Shown here piece by piece: positions 7,760 through 16,984 of a stretch of 64,000 nt of DNA (positions are counted from its first letter, which is position 1; every line of letters starts with the position of its first letter). A program made the translations under genes and the position numbers. The notes beneath the pieces were generated by a model. The model saw only the letters and a list, made by a program, of their open reading frames with translations, did no database searches and was not told the origin of the DNA. Origin of the DNA: Streptomyces caniscabiei (GTDB taxonomy: Bacteria; Actinomycetota; Actinomycetes; Streptomycetales; Streptomycetaceae); assembly GCF_014930365.1 (NCBI RefSeq), contig NZ_JABXWI010000014.1, positions 1 through 64,000 on the forward strand, read 5' to 3'.

Positions 7760-9856
7760 ATGTCCGGTGGCAGTGCCGCTTCGGCGCCCGGCCAGCCGGG
7801 GACCCGCGCGGAGCGGCCTGTCGGCCGGAAGTCGTCGGGTTCCCGCTGGGAACGTCTCCTTGAGGGCGGGTTGCTCCAGGGCGGGGTCCAGGGCAGCCCG
7901 GTCCTGAGGCTGTTCATGCGCTGGGTGCGTCGCCCGCTGCTGCCCGTGATGCGGCTGTGGCGGCGCAACATCCAGCTCAGGATCGTGGTGACGACCCTGC
8001 TGATGTCGCTCAGCGTCGTGTTGCTGCTGGGCTTCGTCGTCATCGGGCAGGTCCGCAACGGACTGCTGGACGCCAAGGTCAAGGCCTCGCAGAGCCAGGC
8101 CACCGGCGGTTTCACGGTCGCCGAGCAGAAGGCGGACAGTGAGGCGAACGCCGCCGGGAACGACAGCACGGACCCCAACGGCGACCGGGTGCAGAACGTC
8201 GTCGAGTGGATGACCACCCTGGTCAGTTCCCTCTCCAGCGGCGGTCAGGGCGCGTTCGACGTCGTGACGCTCAGCCCCGCCTCCGCCGACGGCGAGACCG
8301 GGGGGCTCGGGCCGCGTGTCTCCGGTGACGTGCAGTGGGACCTCAGCGTGCCCGTGGAGCTGCGCGAGCGGGTCGACGACGGCACCAGCGCCGTACAGAG
8401 CTATACGCGGATTTACTACGAAAACGGTCAGGAGTCCCAGCCGGGGCTGATCATCGGCAAGCAGGTCAGCGACCCCAACAGCCACCCGTACCAGCTGTAC
8501 TACCTCTTCCCGCTCACGCAGGAGGAGAAGTCGCTGAGTCTGGTCAAGGGGACGCTGGCGACGGCCGGGCTGTTCGTCGTCGTGCTGCTCGGTGCCATCG
8601 CCTGGCTCGTGGTGCGGCAGGTGGTCACGCCCGTGCGGATGGCGGCGGGGATCGCCGAGCGGCTGTCGGCGGGGCGTCTGCAGGAGCGGATGAAGGTCAG
8701 TGGCGAGGACGACATCGCGCGGCTCGGTGAGGCCTTCAACAAGATGGCGCAGAACCTTCAGTTGAAGATCCAGCAGCTGGAGGAGCTGTCGCGGATGCAG
8801 CGGCGGTTCGTCTCCGACGTGTCGCACGAGCTGCGGACACCGCTGACGACGGTGCGGATGGCGGCGGACGTCATCCATGACGCGCGCGTGGACTTCGACC
8901 CCGTGACGGCGCGCTCCGCCGAGTTGCTCGCCGATCAGTTGGACCGGTTCGAGTCGCTGCTGGCGGACCTGCTGGAGATCAGCCGGTTCGACGCGGGCGC
9001 GGCGGCCCTGGAGGCCGAGCCGATAGATCTGCGTGAGGTCGTGCGGAAGGTCGTCAGTGGGGCCGAGCCGCTCGCCGAGCGCAAGGGGACGCGGATACGG
9101 GTGCTGGGGGACCAGCAGCCCGTGGTGGCCGAGGCCGACGCCCGGCGGGTGGAGCGGGTGCTGCGCAACCTCGTGGTCAACGCCGTGGAGCACGGCGAGG
9201 GCAAGGACGTCGTGGTCAAGCTCGCGGCGGCCGGTGGCGCGGTGGCGGTCGCGGTGCGGGACCACGGTGTGGGACTCAAGCCGGGCGAGGCGACGCGGGT
9301 GTTCAGCCGCTTCTGGCGGGCGGACCCGGCACGCGCGCGTACCACCGGTGGTACGGGACTGGGGCTGTCGATCGCCCTGGAGGACGCCCGGTTGCACGGG
9401 GGCTGGCTGCAGGCGTGGGGCGAGCCGGGTGGCGGCTCGCAGTTCCGGCTCACGCTGCCGAGGACGGCGGACGAGCCGCTGCGGGGGTCCCCGATACCGC
9501 TGGAACCGAAGGACTCCCGGCGCAACCGGGGACTGAACGAGGCCGGGCTGCCGCTCGGCGGCGGGGGCAAGCTCGCCACGGTGCCGGTGCAGGCCGGTGA
9601 GCACGGTGGCGCGCGGGCGGCCATAGGGCCCCGGCCGGGCGCCGGACAGGCCCCCACGGCAGACCCGACGGCGCTGCCGGGCAACGGCGCGCGCGTGGTG
9701 CCCCGGCCCGCCACACCGCCCGCGTCGCCCTCCTCGGCGGTGCCGGCGCGGCGGACCGAGGACGGCGAGGGGCGCGAGGGACCGGCCGAGGAGAGGCCGG
9801 CCGGGAGCGACGCGGAGCGGCGGCACGAGCAGGGGGAGGCATTCCGTGGGCGCTGA
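7760..9856 (+). CDS. mtrB: Sensor histidine kinase MtrB
   Basis: A 698-residue membrane kinase partner of MtrA. After about 65 soluble residues there is a first transmembrane helix (VVTTLLMSLSVVLLLGFVVI), an extracellular sensor loop of about 170 residues, a second helix (TAGLFVVVLLGAIAWLVV), a HAMP linker, the H-box VSDVSHELRTPLTTVR with phospho-acceptor His at about 356, and a HATPase domain with N-box (LRNLVVNAVEHG), DHGVGL and GGTGLGLSI. About 120 Pro/Ala/Gly-rich residues follow the ATPase domain and end the protein. The start is 1 base after the mtrA stop. The lpqB start overlaps its end by 11 bases, so the three genes form one unit. Confidence 0.95.
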   Translation: MSGGSAASAPGQPGTRAERPVGRKSSGSRWERLLEGGLLQGGVQGSPVLRLFMRWVRRPLLPVMRLWRRNIQLRIVVTTLLMSLSVVLLLGFVVIGQVRNGLLDAKVKASQSQATGGFTVAEQKADSEANAAGNDSTDPNGDRVQNVVEWMTTLVSSLSSGGQGAFDVVTLSPASADGETGGLGPRVSGDVQWDLSVPVELRERVDDGTSAVQSYTRIYYENGQESQPGLIIGKQVSDPNSHPYQLYYLFPLTQEEKSLSLVKGTLATAGLFVVVLLGAIAWLVVRQVVTPVRMAAGIAERLSAGRLQERMKVSGEDDIARLGEAFNKMAQNLQLKIQQLEELSRMQRRFVSDVSHELRTPLTTVRMAADVIHDARVDFDPVTARSAELLADQLDRFESLLADLLEISRFDAGAAALEAEPIDLREVVRKVVSGAEPLAERKGTRIRVLGDQQPVVAEADARRVERVLRNLVVNAVEHGEGKDVVVKLAAAGGAVAVAVRDHGVGLKPGEATRVFSRFWRADPARARTTGGTGLGLSIALEDARLHGGWLQAWGEPGGGSQFRLTLPRTADEPLRGSPIPLEPKDSRRNRGLNEAGLPLGGGGKLATVPVQAGEHGGARAAIGPRPGAGQAPTADPTALPGNGARVVPRPATPPASPSSAVPARRTEDGEGREGPAEERPAGSDAERRHEQGEAFRGR

Positions 9857-11669
9857 CCGCGCGAAACGCGGCCGTGGGCGTCCGGTGCGGGCGACGGTGT
9901 ACATCGGCATCGGTGCCGTGCTGCTGGCTGGGTGCGCCTCGATGCCGGACAGCGGGGACATGCGTGACGTGGAGTCCAGGCCCAGGCAGGACGCCCAGGT
10001 GCGCGTCTTCGCGCTGCCGCCGGCGGAGGACGCCGAGCCGCAGGAGATCGTGCAGGGCTTCCTGGAGGCCCTGACCAGCGACGACCCGAACTACGAGACG
10101 GCCCGCAGGTACCTCACGGGTGACGCGCTGAAGACCTGGGACCCGGGCGCGTCGACCACGGTCCTCGTCGAGGCGCCCACCGCGTACACCCGTGTCACGG
10201 GGGATCGGTCGGACGCCGACGAGTACGGGTTCGAGCTGTCCGGGAAGAACGTCGCCCGGGTCGACGGGCAGCACGCGTACACGCCCGCCGGTGGTCAGTA
10301 CCGCAAGCCCGTGCATCTCACGCGGGTGAAGGAGCAGTGGCGCATCGACGAGCTGCCGCAGGGGCTGGTGCTCGGCCGGTCGGACTTCGAGCGCAACTAC
10401 AAGTCCATCAACAAGTACTACTTCACCTCCGCCGCGCAGTCCGGTGAGCCGGGGACGGTCGCCGACCCGGTCTATGTGCGCAGCCAGGTCGACCCGGTGA
10501 CCCAGGTGGTCCGGGATGTGCTGAAGGGCCCCACCAGCTGGCTCAACCCGGTCGCGAGGACGAGTTTCCCGTCGGGCACGGCGCTGCTGAAGGGCACGAA
10601 GGCGCTGACGCCCGACGACCAGAACCGGCTGGTCGTGCCGCTGAACAAGAAGGCCGACCGTGTCTCGGTCGGCAGGTGCAAGGAGATGGCGGCCCAGCTC
10701 CTCTTCACGCTGCAGGACTACATGCCCACGGGCGTGGACGAGGTGGAGCTGCACGGGTCGACCGGAGACCTGTTGTGCGGCCTCCGTGAGACGGAGGCCG
10801 ACGGCGTGATCGCCTCGCGCGGCCTCGACCGGAGCGCGGGGTACGAGTACTTCATCGATGGTGAGCACAAGCTCGTACGGCTGTCCGAGCGGGACCCGGT
10901 GACGACGCCGTCGCCCGTCCCCGGGGCGCTCGGGGAGAGCGAGAAGCAGCTGCGGTCCGCCGCCGTGTCGCGCGGCGAGGACCGGGCGGCCGGTGTGTCG
11001 GCCGACGGCAGTGAGCTGTACGTGTCACCGCTGACGACGGGGAGCGCGCTCGGCGACCCGGCGCTGCGCAGTGGCGGTGCCACCGCGAAGGACCGGCTGA
11101 CGACGCCGAGTTGGGACGGGCGGGGTGACCTGTGGGTGGCCGACCGCGATCCGGAGAAGCCCCGGCTGCTGGTCCTGGCGGACGGCAAGGGTGAGCCGCT
11201 GGAGGTCCGGACGCCCCACCTCGACGGGCGCATCGAGGCGGTGCGAGTGGCCGCCGACGGTGTGCGGATCGCGCTGATCCTGGAGAGCAAGGGCAAGCGG
11301 ACGCTCTACATCGGACGCATCGAGCGGGACGCCGACGCGGAGAGCACCACCGTCTCGATCGTCGAACTGCGGTCCGTGACGCCGGAGCTGGAGGACGTCA
11401 CCGCCATGTCGTGGGCGGGCGACAGCCAACTCGTGGTCGTGGGGCGCGAATCCGGTGGCGTGCAGCAGATGCGGTACGTCCGGGTGGACGGGTCCCCGAT
11501 ACCGGGCTCCGGGCCCTCCGCGCTCACCGGCGTGGAGGAGATCGCCGCGTCCGAGGACGAGAGCCAGCCGCTGGTCGCGCACTCCGCCGACGGGATCGTG
11601 CGGCTGTCGCCGGGCGAGCAGTGGCAGACGGTGGTCAAGGAGGGAACGGCGCCGGTCTATCCCGGGTGA
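9846..11669 (+). CDS. lpqB: Lipoprotein LpqB (MtrAB accessory)
   Basis: A 607-residue lipoprotein. The short signal peptide ends in lipobox VLLAGC, with the acylated Cys at about 30. A GerMN-type domain (about residues 200-310, starting near TVADPVYVRSQVDPVTQVV) is followed by a beta-propeller-like LpqB C-terminal domain. In mycobacteria LpqB interacts with MtrB and modulates MtrA phosphorylation; that role is inferred here from the mtrA-mtrB-lpqB order and the overlap with mtrB. It has a GTG start. Confidence 0.95.
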   Translation: MGADRAKRGRGRPVRATVYIGIGAVLLAGCASMPDSGDMRDVESRPRQDAQVRVFALPPAEDAEPQEIVQGFLEALTSDDPNYETARRYLTGDALKTWDPGASTTVLVEAPTAYTRVTGDRSDADEYGFELSGKNVARVDGQHAYTPAGGQYRKPVHLTRVKEQWRIDELPQGLVLGRSDFERNYKSINKYYFTSAAQSGEPGTVADPVYVRSQVDPVTQVVRDVLKGPTSWLNPVARTSFPSGTALLKGTKALTPDDQNRLVVPLNKKADRVSVGRCKEMAAQLLFTLQDYMPTGVDEVELHGSTGDLLCGLRETEADGVIASRGLDRSAGYEYFIDGEHKLVRLSERDPVTTPSPVPGALGESEKQLRSAAVSRGEDRAAGVSADGSELYVSPLTTGSALGDPALRSGGATAKDRLTTPSWDGRGDLWVADRDPEKPRLLVLADGKGEPLEVRTPHLDGRIEAVRVAADGVRIALILESKGKRTLYIGRIERDADAESTTVSIVELRSVTPELEDVTAMSWAGDSQLVVVGRESGGVQQMRYVRVDGSPIPGSGPSALTGVEEIAASEDESQPLVAHSADGIVRLSPGEQWQTVVKEGTAPVYPG

Positions 11670-12004
11670 GGTAGGCCGGCCCGGAGCTGCGGTGGCTCTG
11701 CTGCGGTGGCTCTGGTGTGGCGCGGCTGGTGCGGCTCGGGGTGCCGTGGGGTGCCGTGTGTGCGGGGCGGCGGGGGCCGGGGTGACGGGGGCGGTGGTGG
11801 TGCTTGAGGCCGGTTCTCCTCGTCGGCGGGGTTGGCTGCGGCGATCTTTTTTCGGGCTGCCGGTCATTTTGTGGTGGCGTTCGGTCTTCTTCGGGCACCC
11901 GTCCTTCGTGTGGGTGACAACCCCCTTGTTGTTGCGGTGAGTTGTCCACAGGTCGTTGTCCACAGGGGTGGCAGGGGATCGCATGCGTTGGCACAGTGGT
12001 GGGC
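11670..12004. other. 335-bp intergenic region between lpqB and comF
   Basis: No convincing gene: the open frames here have poor third-position GC. The only structured signals are the two DnaA boxes at 11942-11964, listed separately. No clear terminator for lpqB is seen. Confidence 0.6.
11942..11964 (+). promoter_or_regulatory. Two tandem DnaA boxes
   Basis: ttgtccaca occurs at 11942-11950 and again at 11956-11964, separated by ggtcg. Both match the high-GC actinobacterial DnaA-box consensus TTGTCCACA exactly. They lie in the same orientation 41 bases upstream of the comF-like start. Confidence 0.7.
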
Positions 12005-12808
12005 ATGCGGGGGTGGTGGCAGGACCTCACGGATCTGGTGCTGCCGGCCGAGTGCGGAGGCTGCGGGAGGCCTCGCGCGGTGCTCTGTCCGGAGTGCCGC
12101 GCGGCTCTGACCGGGGCCGCGCCGTGTCGGGTGCGACCGGATCCGGAGCCGGCCGGGCTGCCCGTGGTGCACGCCGCGGCGCCGTACGAGGACGCGGTGC
12201 GGGCCACGCTGATCGCGCACAAGGAACGGGGTGCGCTGGCGCTCGCCGGACCGCTCGGCACGGCCTTGGCGGGGGCCGTACGGGCGGGCGGCGAAGGGCC
12301 GGTGCTGCTGGTTCCGGTGCCGTCCGCCCGGCGGGCGGTGCGGGCGCGGGGGCACGACCCGGCGCGGCGGATCGCGCTCGCGGCCGCCGGGGTGCTGCGG
12401 CGCACCGGGACAGCGGCCCAGGTGGCCGGGGTGCTGCGGCAGCGGCGTGCCGTGGCCGACCAGTCGGGGCTGGACTCCCGGCAGCGGCTGGACAACCTCG
12501 CCGGCGCCCTGGAGGTGGCCGCCGGGGGCGCCCGGCTGCTGGGCGGTGGCGCGGTCGTGCTCGTGGACGACCTGATGACGACCGGTGCCTCGCTGGCGGA
12601 GGCGGCCCGGGCGGTGCGGGTGGCGAGGGACCGGTGGGCGGTGGCGGTCGCGAGGAAGGGCGGTGCGGGAGGAAAGGCGAAGGAGGAGGTACGAACACGA
12701 GGGGTGACGGGAATGGCGCGCTCGGACGGCGCCGGCAGGGCCGCGGGCAGGGTCCGGGCGGCGGTGGTCGCCGCGCCTCCCGACTCTTTCCAAATAAACC
12801 GGAACTGA
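12005..12808 (+). CDS. ComF family phosphoribosyltransferase-like protein
   Basis: A 267-residue protein. The N-terminus has the Cys-rich ComF zinc finger (CGGCGRPRAVLCPECRAAL), and the PRPP-binding PRT motif VLVDDLMTTGASLAEA lies near residue 185. ComF proteins support DNA uptake in competent bacteria, but in actinobacteria the function is not established. The C-terminal ~50 residues are a low-complexity Arg/Gly/Ala tail. The ATG at 12005 is chosen because the ComF fold begins right after it; earlier in-frame codons give unlikely sequence. Confidence 0.85.
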   Translation: MRGWWQDLTDLVLPAECGGCGRPRAVLCPECRAALTGAAPCRVRPDPEPAGLPVVHAAAPYEDAVRATLIAHKERGALALAGPLGTALAGAVRAGGEGPVLLVPVPSARRAVRARGHDPARRIALAAAGVLRRTGTAAQVAGVLRQRRAVADQSGLDSRQRLDNLAGALEVAAGGARLLGGGAVVLVDDLMTTGASLAEAARAVRVARDRWAVAVARKGGAGGKAKEEVRTRGVTGMARSDGAGRAAGRVRAAVVAAPPDSFQINRN

Positions 12809-13123
12809 CCGCTGACTTGCATCGTTGCAGGTAATGAGAGGGTCAATTCACCTGAACGGAGGTACGTCTCGGTAGAGGGTGACGACATCCGTCCGAGCGA
12901 GATATGTTCGGTTGTGAGGGAATGGCCCCGGCCGTTCACCACATATCCGAATGCTGCGCTGCGGGTTTTCTGAATCACCCCGCGCCGGTGGGGTGGAGAT
13001 CTTGCCCACGGGGGAGGAGGAGGTGGAAGTCACCGAGTCCGCGGTTCCGGGACTCACCGGAACCTGGTGCACAAGGGAGATGCTCCGCCAGTGGAGCGGA
13101 GCGATCCGGGAACGGAGTTCTGC
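12809..13123. other. 315-bp leader region upstream of hpf
   Basis: No supported gene. This stretch is locally AT-richer than its surroundings (for example ttgcatcgttgcaggtaatgag near 12818) and must hold the hpf promoter. I cannot assign a specific sigma-factor consensus: a ggaat at 12919 lacks a matching -10 triplet at the spacing expected for stress sigma SigR. Confidence 0.5.
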
Positions 13124-13816
13124 GTGGACATCGTCGTCAAGGGCCGCAAGACCGAGGTGCCCGAGCGGTTCCGCAAGCACGTGGCCGAGAAGCTGAAGCT
13201 GGAGAAGATCCAGAAGCTCGACGGCAAGGTGATCAGCCTCGACGTCGAGGTCTCCAAGGAGCCCAACCCCCGACAGGCCGACCGCAGTGACCGGGTGGAG
13301 ATCACGCTCCACTCCCGCGGACCGGTGATCCGGGCGGAGGCAGCGGCCAGCGATCCGTATGCGGCGCTCGACCTGGCGGCGGACAAGCTCGAAGCCCGGC
13401 TGCGCAAGCAGCACGACAAGCGTTACACGCGCCGAGGCGCGCGCAGGCTCACGGCCGCGGAGGTCGCCGACCACGTCCCCGGCGTGGCGACTCTCAACGG
13501 CAACGGATACGTCGCCGACGAGGAGCAGTCGGACGGCGTGCCCACCAAGAAGATCGGCTCGCTGGAGGTGAAGGGCGAAGGCCCCCTCATCGTCCGCGAG
13601 AAGACCCACGTAGCTTCCCCGATGACCCTCGACCAGGCTCTCTACGAGATGGAGCTGGTCGGGCACGACTTCTACCTCTTCGTCGACTCCGAGACCAAGG
13701 AACCGAGTGTCGTCTACCGGCGGCACGCCTACGACTACGGCGTCATCCACCTCAGCACGGACCCGATGGTCGCCCAGGCGCACGCGGACGCCCCGGGTGG
13801 CGCGCTCGGTGGCTGA
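13124..13816 (+). CDS. hpf: Ribosome hibernation promoting factor, long form
   Basis: A 230-residue protein that binds the 30S decoding centre and drives 100S ribosome dimer formation in stationary phase. The N-terminal S30AE/YfiA domain (IVVKGRKTEVPERFRKHVAEK to about residue 105) is joined by a linker to the C-terminal dimerisation domain (SPMTLDQALYEMELVGHDFYLF and VVYRRHAYDYGVIHL), typical of long HPF. The GTG at 13124 is chosen because it starts the conserved VDIVVKGRKT and has ggag six bases upstream; the open frame extends 19 codons further. A strong hairpin follows the stop. Confidence 0.93.
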   Translation: MDIVVKGRKTEVPERFRKHVAEKLKLEKIQKLDGKVISLDVEVSKEPNPRQADRSDRVEITLHSRGPVIRAEAAASDPYAALDLAADKLEARLRKQHDKRYTRRGARRLTAAEVADHVPGVATLNGNGYVADEEQSDGVPTKKIGSLEVKGEGPLIVREKTHVASPMTLDQALYEMELVGHDFYLFVDSETKEPSVVYRRHAYDYGVIHLSTDPMVAQAHADAPGGALGG

Positions 13817-13837
13817 CCGCGCCGGGTGACAGCTGAG

Positions 13838-13878
13838 CCGGTGCCCCTGGAGCGCTTGTGCGCCCCCAGGGGCACCGG
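13838..13878 (+). terminator. Hairpin terminator after hpf
   Basis: ccggtgcccctgg (13838-13850) pairs perfectly with ccaggggcaccgg (13866-13878) around a 15-base loop, 22 bases after the hpf stop. There is no long T tract, which is usual in Streptomyces. Confidence 0.7.
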
Positions 13879-14021
13879 TGTGCGACCCCTTGTGGCCCGC
13901 TCTGTCACCGCGGTGTCGGCGGGGCATGAAATCATGGCCGAACCGGCCCCAACCGGAGGGCCGTTGCCTTGGGTTGGCGATGGCACAGAAACACAGGCCA
14001 CGGCCTTCAGGGGGAGGAACG

Positions 14022-14771
14022 ATGGCGGACAGCAGTTTCGGACCGATGCGTGACCAGGAAGCCGACGACGGCTCCGTCGGTATGGGATCCGCCGCGGGCT
14101 CCCCGCGCAAGGAGCCGATCCGCGTCCTCGTGGTGGACGACCACGCGCTTTTCCGCCGAGGTCTGGAGATCGTGCTCGCCGCCGAGGAGGACATCCAGGT
14201 CGTCGGCGAGGCCGGTGACGGGGCGGAGGCGGTCGACAAGGCCGCGGATCTGCTGCCCGACATCGTGCTGATGGACGTACGGATGCCGAAGCGCGGCGGT
14301 ATCGAGGCGTGCACCTCCATCAAGGAGGTGGCCCCCAGCGCGAAGATCATCATGCTGACGATCAGCGACGAGGAGGCCGACCTCTACGACGCGATCAAGG
14401 CCGGGGCCACCGGCTATCTCCTCAAGGAGATCTCCACGGACGAGGTGGCCACGGCCATTCGCGCGGTGGCCGACGGGCAGTCGCAGATCAGCCCCTCGAT
14501 GGCGTCGAAGCTGCTCACCGAGTTCAAGTCGATGATCCAGCGGACCGACGAGCGGCGCCTGGTGCCGGCGCCGCGGCTGACCGACCGGGAGCTGGAAGTG
14601 CTCAAGCTCGTGGCGACCGGGATGAACAACCGGGACATCGCCAAGGAGCTGTTCATCTCCGAGAACACCGTGAAGAACCATGTGCGCAACATCCTGGAGA
14701 AGCTCCAGCTGCACTCCAGGATGGAGGCCGTGGTGTACGCGATGCGGGAGAAGATCCTGGAGATCCGCTAG
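14022..14771 (+). CDS. Orphan NarL/LuxR-type response regulator
   Basis: A 249-residue regulator. A ~24-residue N-terminal extension is followed by a receiver domain (VLVVDDHALFRRGLEIVL) with phospho-acceptor Asp85 in LMDVRMPKRGG, switch Thr in MLTISDEE and Lys in LLKEIS. The LuxR-type helix-turn-helix is at the C-terminus (LTDRELEVLKLVATGMNNRDIA, then ISENTVKNHVRNILEKL). No histidine kinase gene is adjacent, so its partner, if any, is elsewhere. A good ribosome site (ggggagg) precedes ATG 14022. It converges with the ycaQ-like gene, with only 3 bases between stop codons. Confidence 0.92.
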   Translation: MADSSFGPMRDQEADDGSVGMGSAAGSPRKEPIRVLVVDDHALFRRGLEIVLAAEEDIQVVGEAGDGAEAVDKAADLLPDIVLMDVRMPKRGGIEACTSIKEVAPSAKIIMLTISDEEADLYDAIKAGATGYLLKEISTDEVATAIRAVADGQSQISPSMASKLLTEFKSMIQRTDERRLVPAPRLTDRELEVLKLVATGMNNRDIAKELFISENTVKNHVRNILEKLQLHSRMEAVVYAMREKILEIR

Positions 14772-14774
14772 GTC

Positions 14775-15971
14775 CTAGGCGAGCGCTCGCAGGAGGGGCT
14801 CGCGCAGCTCCGGGGTGTCCACGCGCTCCACGCGGACGTCGGTGCAGTCGACCCAGGTCGCGGCCTCCAGCAGGGCCTTGGCGACCGCCGGGATCGCCTT
14901 GGGGCCGTCGAGGGTGACCTGTTTGGCGACCAGGGTGCGGCCGTCGCGGGCGGGATCGACGCGGCCCACCAGTCGGCCGCCGGACAGGACCGGCATCGCG
15001 AAGTAGCCGTGGACGCGCTTCTGTTTGGGGACGTAGGCCTCCAGGCGGTGGGTGAAGCCGAAGATCCGTTCCGTGCGGGCCCGTTCCCAGATGAGGGAGT
15101 CGAACGGGGACAGGAGCGTGGTGCGGTGGCGGCCGCGCGGGGGCGTGGCCAGCGCCGCGGGGTCGGCCCAGGCGGGCTTGGCCCAGCCCTCCACCGTCAC
15201 CGGGACCAGGCCCGAGTCGGCGACCACCGCGTCGAACTGCTCGCCCTTGAGGCGGTGATAGTCGGCGATGTCGGCGCGGGTGCCGACGCCGAGGGCCTCG
15301 CCGGCCAGGCGGACCAGGCGGCGTACGCACTCCGTGTCGTCCAACTCGTCGTGCAGGAGGTCGGCGGGGATCGCGCGCTCGGCGAGGTCGTACACCCGCT
15401 TCCAGCCGCGGCGCTCCACGCAGACCACCTCGCCGTACATCAGGGCGCGTTCGACGGCGACCTTCTCGCCGGACCAGTCCCACCACTCGCTGGTGCGTTT
15501 GGCTCCGCCCAGTTCCGTGGCGGTCAAGGGGCCCTCGGCGCGGAGCTGTTTGACGACGCGGTCGTAGGCGCCGTCCGGGAGTTGGTGGCCCCAGAGGGGG
15601 CGGGCCCGGTAGGCGCGGCGGCGGAAGGCGAAGTGGGGCCACTCCTCGATGGGGAGGATGCAGGCGGCGTGGGACCAGTACTCGAAGGCGTGGGGGCGGG
15701 CCGGGGAGGTGCCCGTGGAGGGCGCGGCCGTCGACCAGTAGGCCTTGTCGACCGTGGCGCGGCCCACCGCGCCGAGGCGGGCGTACGGGATGAGTTCGTG
15801 GGAGCGGGCCAGGACCGAGATGGTGTCGAGTTGGACCGCGCCCAGGTGTCGCAGGACGCCGCGGACGCCGGATCTGCGGTCCGGGGCGCCGAGGAAGCCC
15901 TGTGCCCGGAGGGCGATGCGGCGGGCCTCGTCTGCGGTGAGTTCTGTGGTGGGGCGCGGGAGGGAGGTCAT
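14775..15971 (-). CDS. YcaQ/AlkZ-type winged-helix DNA glycosylase
   Basis: A 398-residue member of the YcaQ/HTH_42 family, which unhooks DNA interstrand crosslinks and includes the azinomycin self-resistance glycosylase AlkZ of Streptomyces. The N-terminus starts TADEARRIALRAQGF. The family QxD motif is VQLDTISVLARSHEL (about residues 44-58), followed by HAFEYWSHAACILP and the C-terminal segment LLSPFDSLIWERARTERIFGF. The start ATG at 15971 is well placed for the family N-terminus. No biosynthetic genes flank it, so this is probably the housekeeping paralogue rather than a resistance gene. Confidence 0.88.
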   Translation of the reverse strand: MTSLPRPTTELTADEARRIALRAQGFLGAPDRRSGVRGVLRHLGAVQLDTISVLARSHELIPYARLGAVGRATVDKAYWSTAAPSTGTSPARPHAFEYWSHAACILPIEEWPHFAFRRRAYRARPLWGHQLPDGAYDRVVKQLRAEGPLTATELGGAKRTSEWWDWSGEKVAVERALMYGEVVCVERRGWKRVYDLAERAIPADLLHDELDDTECVRRLVRLAGEALGVGTRADIADYHRLKGEQFDAVVADSGLVPVTVEGWAKPAWADPAALATPPRGRHRTTLLSPFDSLIWERARTERIFGFTHRLEAYVPKQKRVHGYFAMPVLSGGRLVGRVDPARDGRTLVAKQVTLDGPKAIPAVAKALLEAATWVDCTDVRVERVDTPELREPLLRALA

Positions 15972-16066
15972 GCTCCGCAGGGTAGGGGAGGGGACTGACA
16001 GGAGGGGCTGAGCTGGGAGAACGGGGCGCCCCGCAGCTGAGGCGGGGGCGGTGCGAGGGCTTGTGG

Positions 16067-16636
16067 TCAGGGGCGGGACGGCAGATAAGGGGCCGTGGAC
16101 GGGAGGCCCAGGTCTGAGGGGAGCAGGGAGGCTATCCAGCAGTCGCGGCGGACTCCGTTGTTGTCGAGGGCGGAGCGGAGGGTGCCTTCGAAGGTGAAGC
16201 CGGTGCGTTCGGCGACCGCGCGGGAGGCCGTGTTGCCCACTTCGGCTCGCCATTCGAGGCGGTCGACGGCGAGGGTCGTGAACGACCAGTGCGCGGCGGC
16301 GCGGGTGGCCTCCGCGACATAGCCGCGGCGACGGTGCTCCTTGGTGGCCCAGAAGCCGATCTCGCCGGTGCCGAGGGAGCGCATGGTGATGCCGAGCATG
16401 CCCGCCAGTGCGCCCGAGGCCGGGAAGAGGCCGAAGGTGAACATCGTGCCGGTCGCCCAGCCCTCGGGGACGGCCCGTTCGACGAAACCCTCCGCGTGCT
16501 CCCGCGAGTAGGGGGAGGGGATCGTGGTCCAGCGCTGGATGTCCGGGTCCTGCGCGGCCGCGTACACCGTCTCGGTGTCGCGCCGGTCCACGGTGCGCAG
16601 CAGCAGGCGCTCGGTGGTCAGGGTGACGGGTTCCAT
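16067..16636 (-). CDS. GNAT family N-acetyltransferase (RimJ-like)
   Basis: A 189-residue acetyltransferase. It starts EPVTLTTERLLLRTVDRRD, the usual opening of RimJ/RimL-type GNATs, followed by the acetyl-CoA loop EHRRRGYVAEATRAA (about residues 95-109), then RLEWRAEVGNTASRAVAERTGF near the C-terminus. The substrate is unknown. An alternative ATG at 16672 adds 12 residues and has a better ribosome site (ggga, 5 bases away). It is divergent from secA. Confidence 0.85.
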   Translation of the reverse strand: MEPVTLTTERLLLRTVDRRDTETVYAAAQDPDIQRWTTIPSPYSREHAEGFVERAVPEGWATGTMFTFGLFPASGALAGMLGITMRSLGTGEIGFWATKEHRRRGYVAEATRAAAHWSFTTLAVDRLEWRAEVGNTASRAVAERTGFTFEGTLRSALDNNGVRRDCWIASLLPSDLGLPSTAPYLPSRP

Positions 16637-16984
16637 CGGGCGATTCTGCTCGGCCGGGCGGAAGGGCGCCATGTCATTCCCGGTTGTTCCGTGGACGGAG
16701 GGGAGGAGAGCGGGAGGGGAGAGGACGCGGGGCGGGAAGGGCGGCGGCTGCCGGCGTGACGGCGGTACGGGGAGTGAGGAGGGGGTCACAGTTCGCGCAT
16801 TTCGTGGGTGGAACGCGGCACCATCCGCGACACCCGCCCGTTGTCCTGGTAGCTGTCACTGCCAGACCTCCCGGCACGGCGGGGTCCTCGCTTACGATGG
16901 CCGTTGCTCAAGCTGTGATTGAAAACTGCCAACTGTCATTGAAACCGACCGTCCCAGGCCCGACCGGCAAGGAGACAAACCCCC
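16637..16984. other. 348-bp divergent intergenic region (GNAT / secA)
   Basis: No gene supported. It should contain both divergent promoters. Near secA, a repeated motif attgaaa occurs twice on the plus strand, in tgattgaaaac and tcattgaaacc within about 16910-16945. I see no convincing -35/-10 pair at canonical spacing. Confidence 0.5.

Noticed and set aside
12809..13123. SigR-type promoter (ggaat...gtt) before hpf
   Set aside because: ggaat is at 12919 but no gtt lies at the needed 18-19 base spacing.
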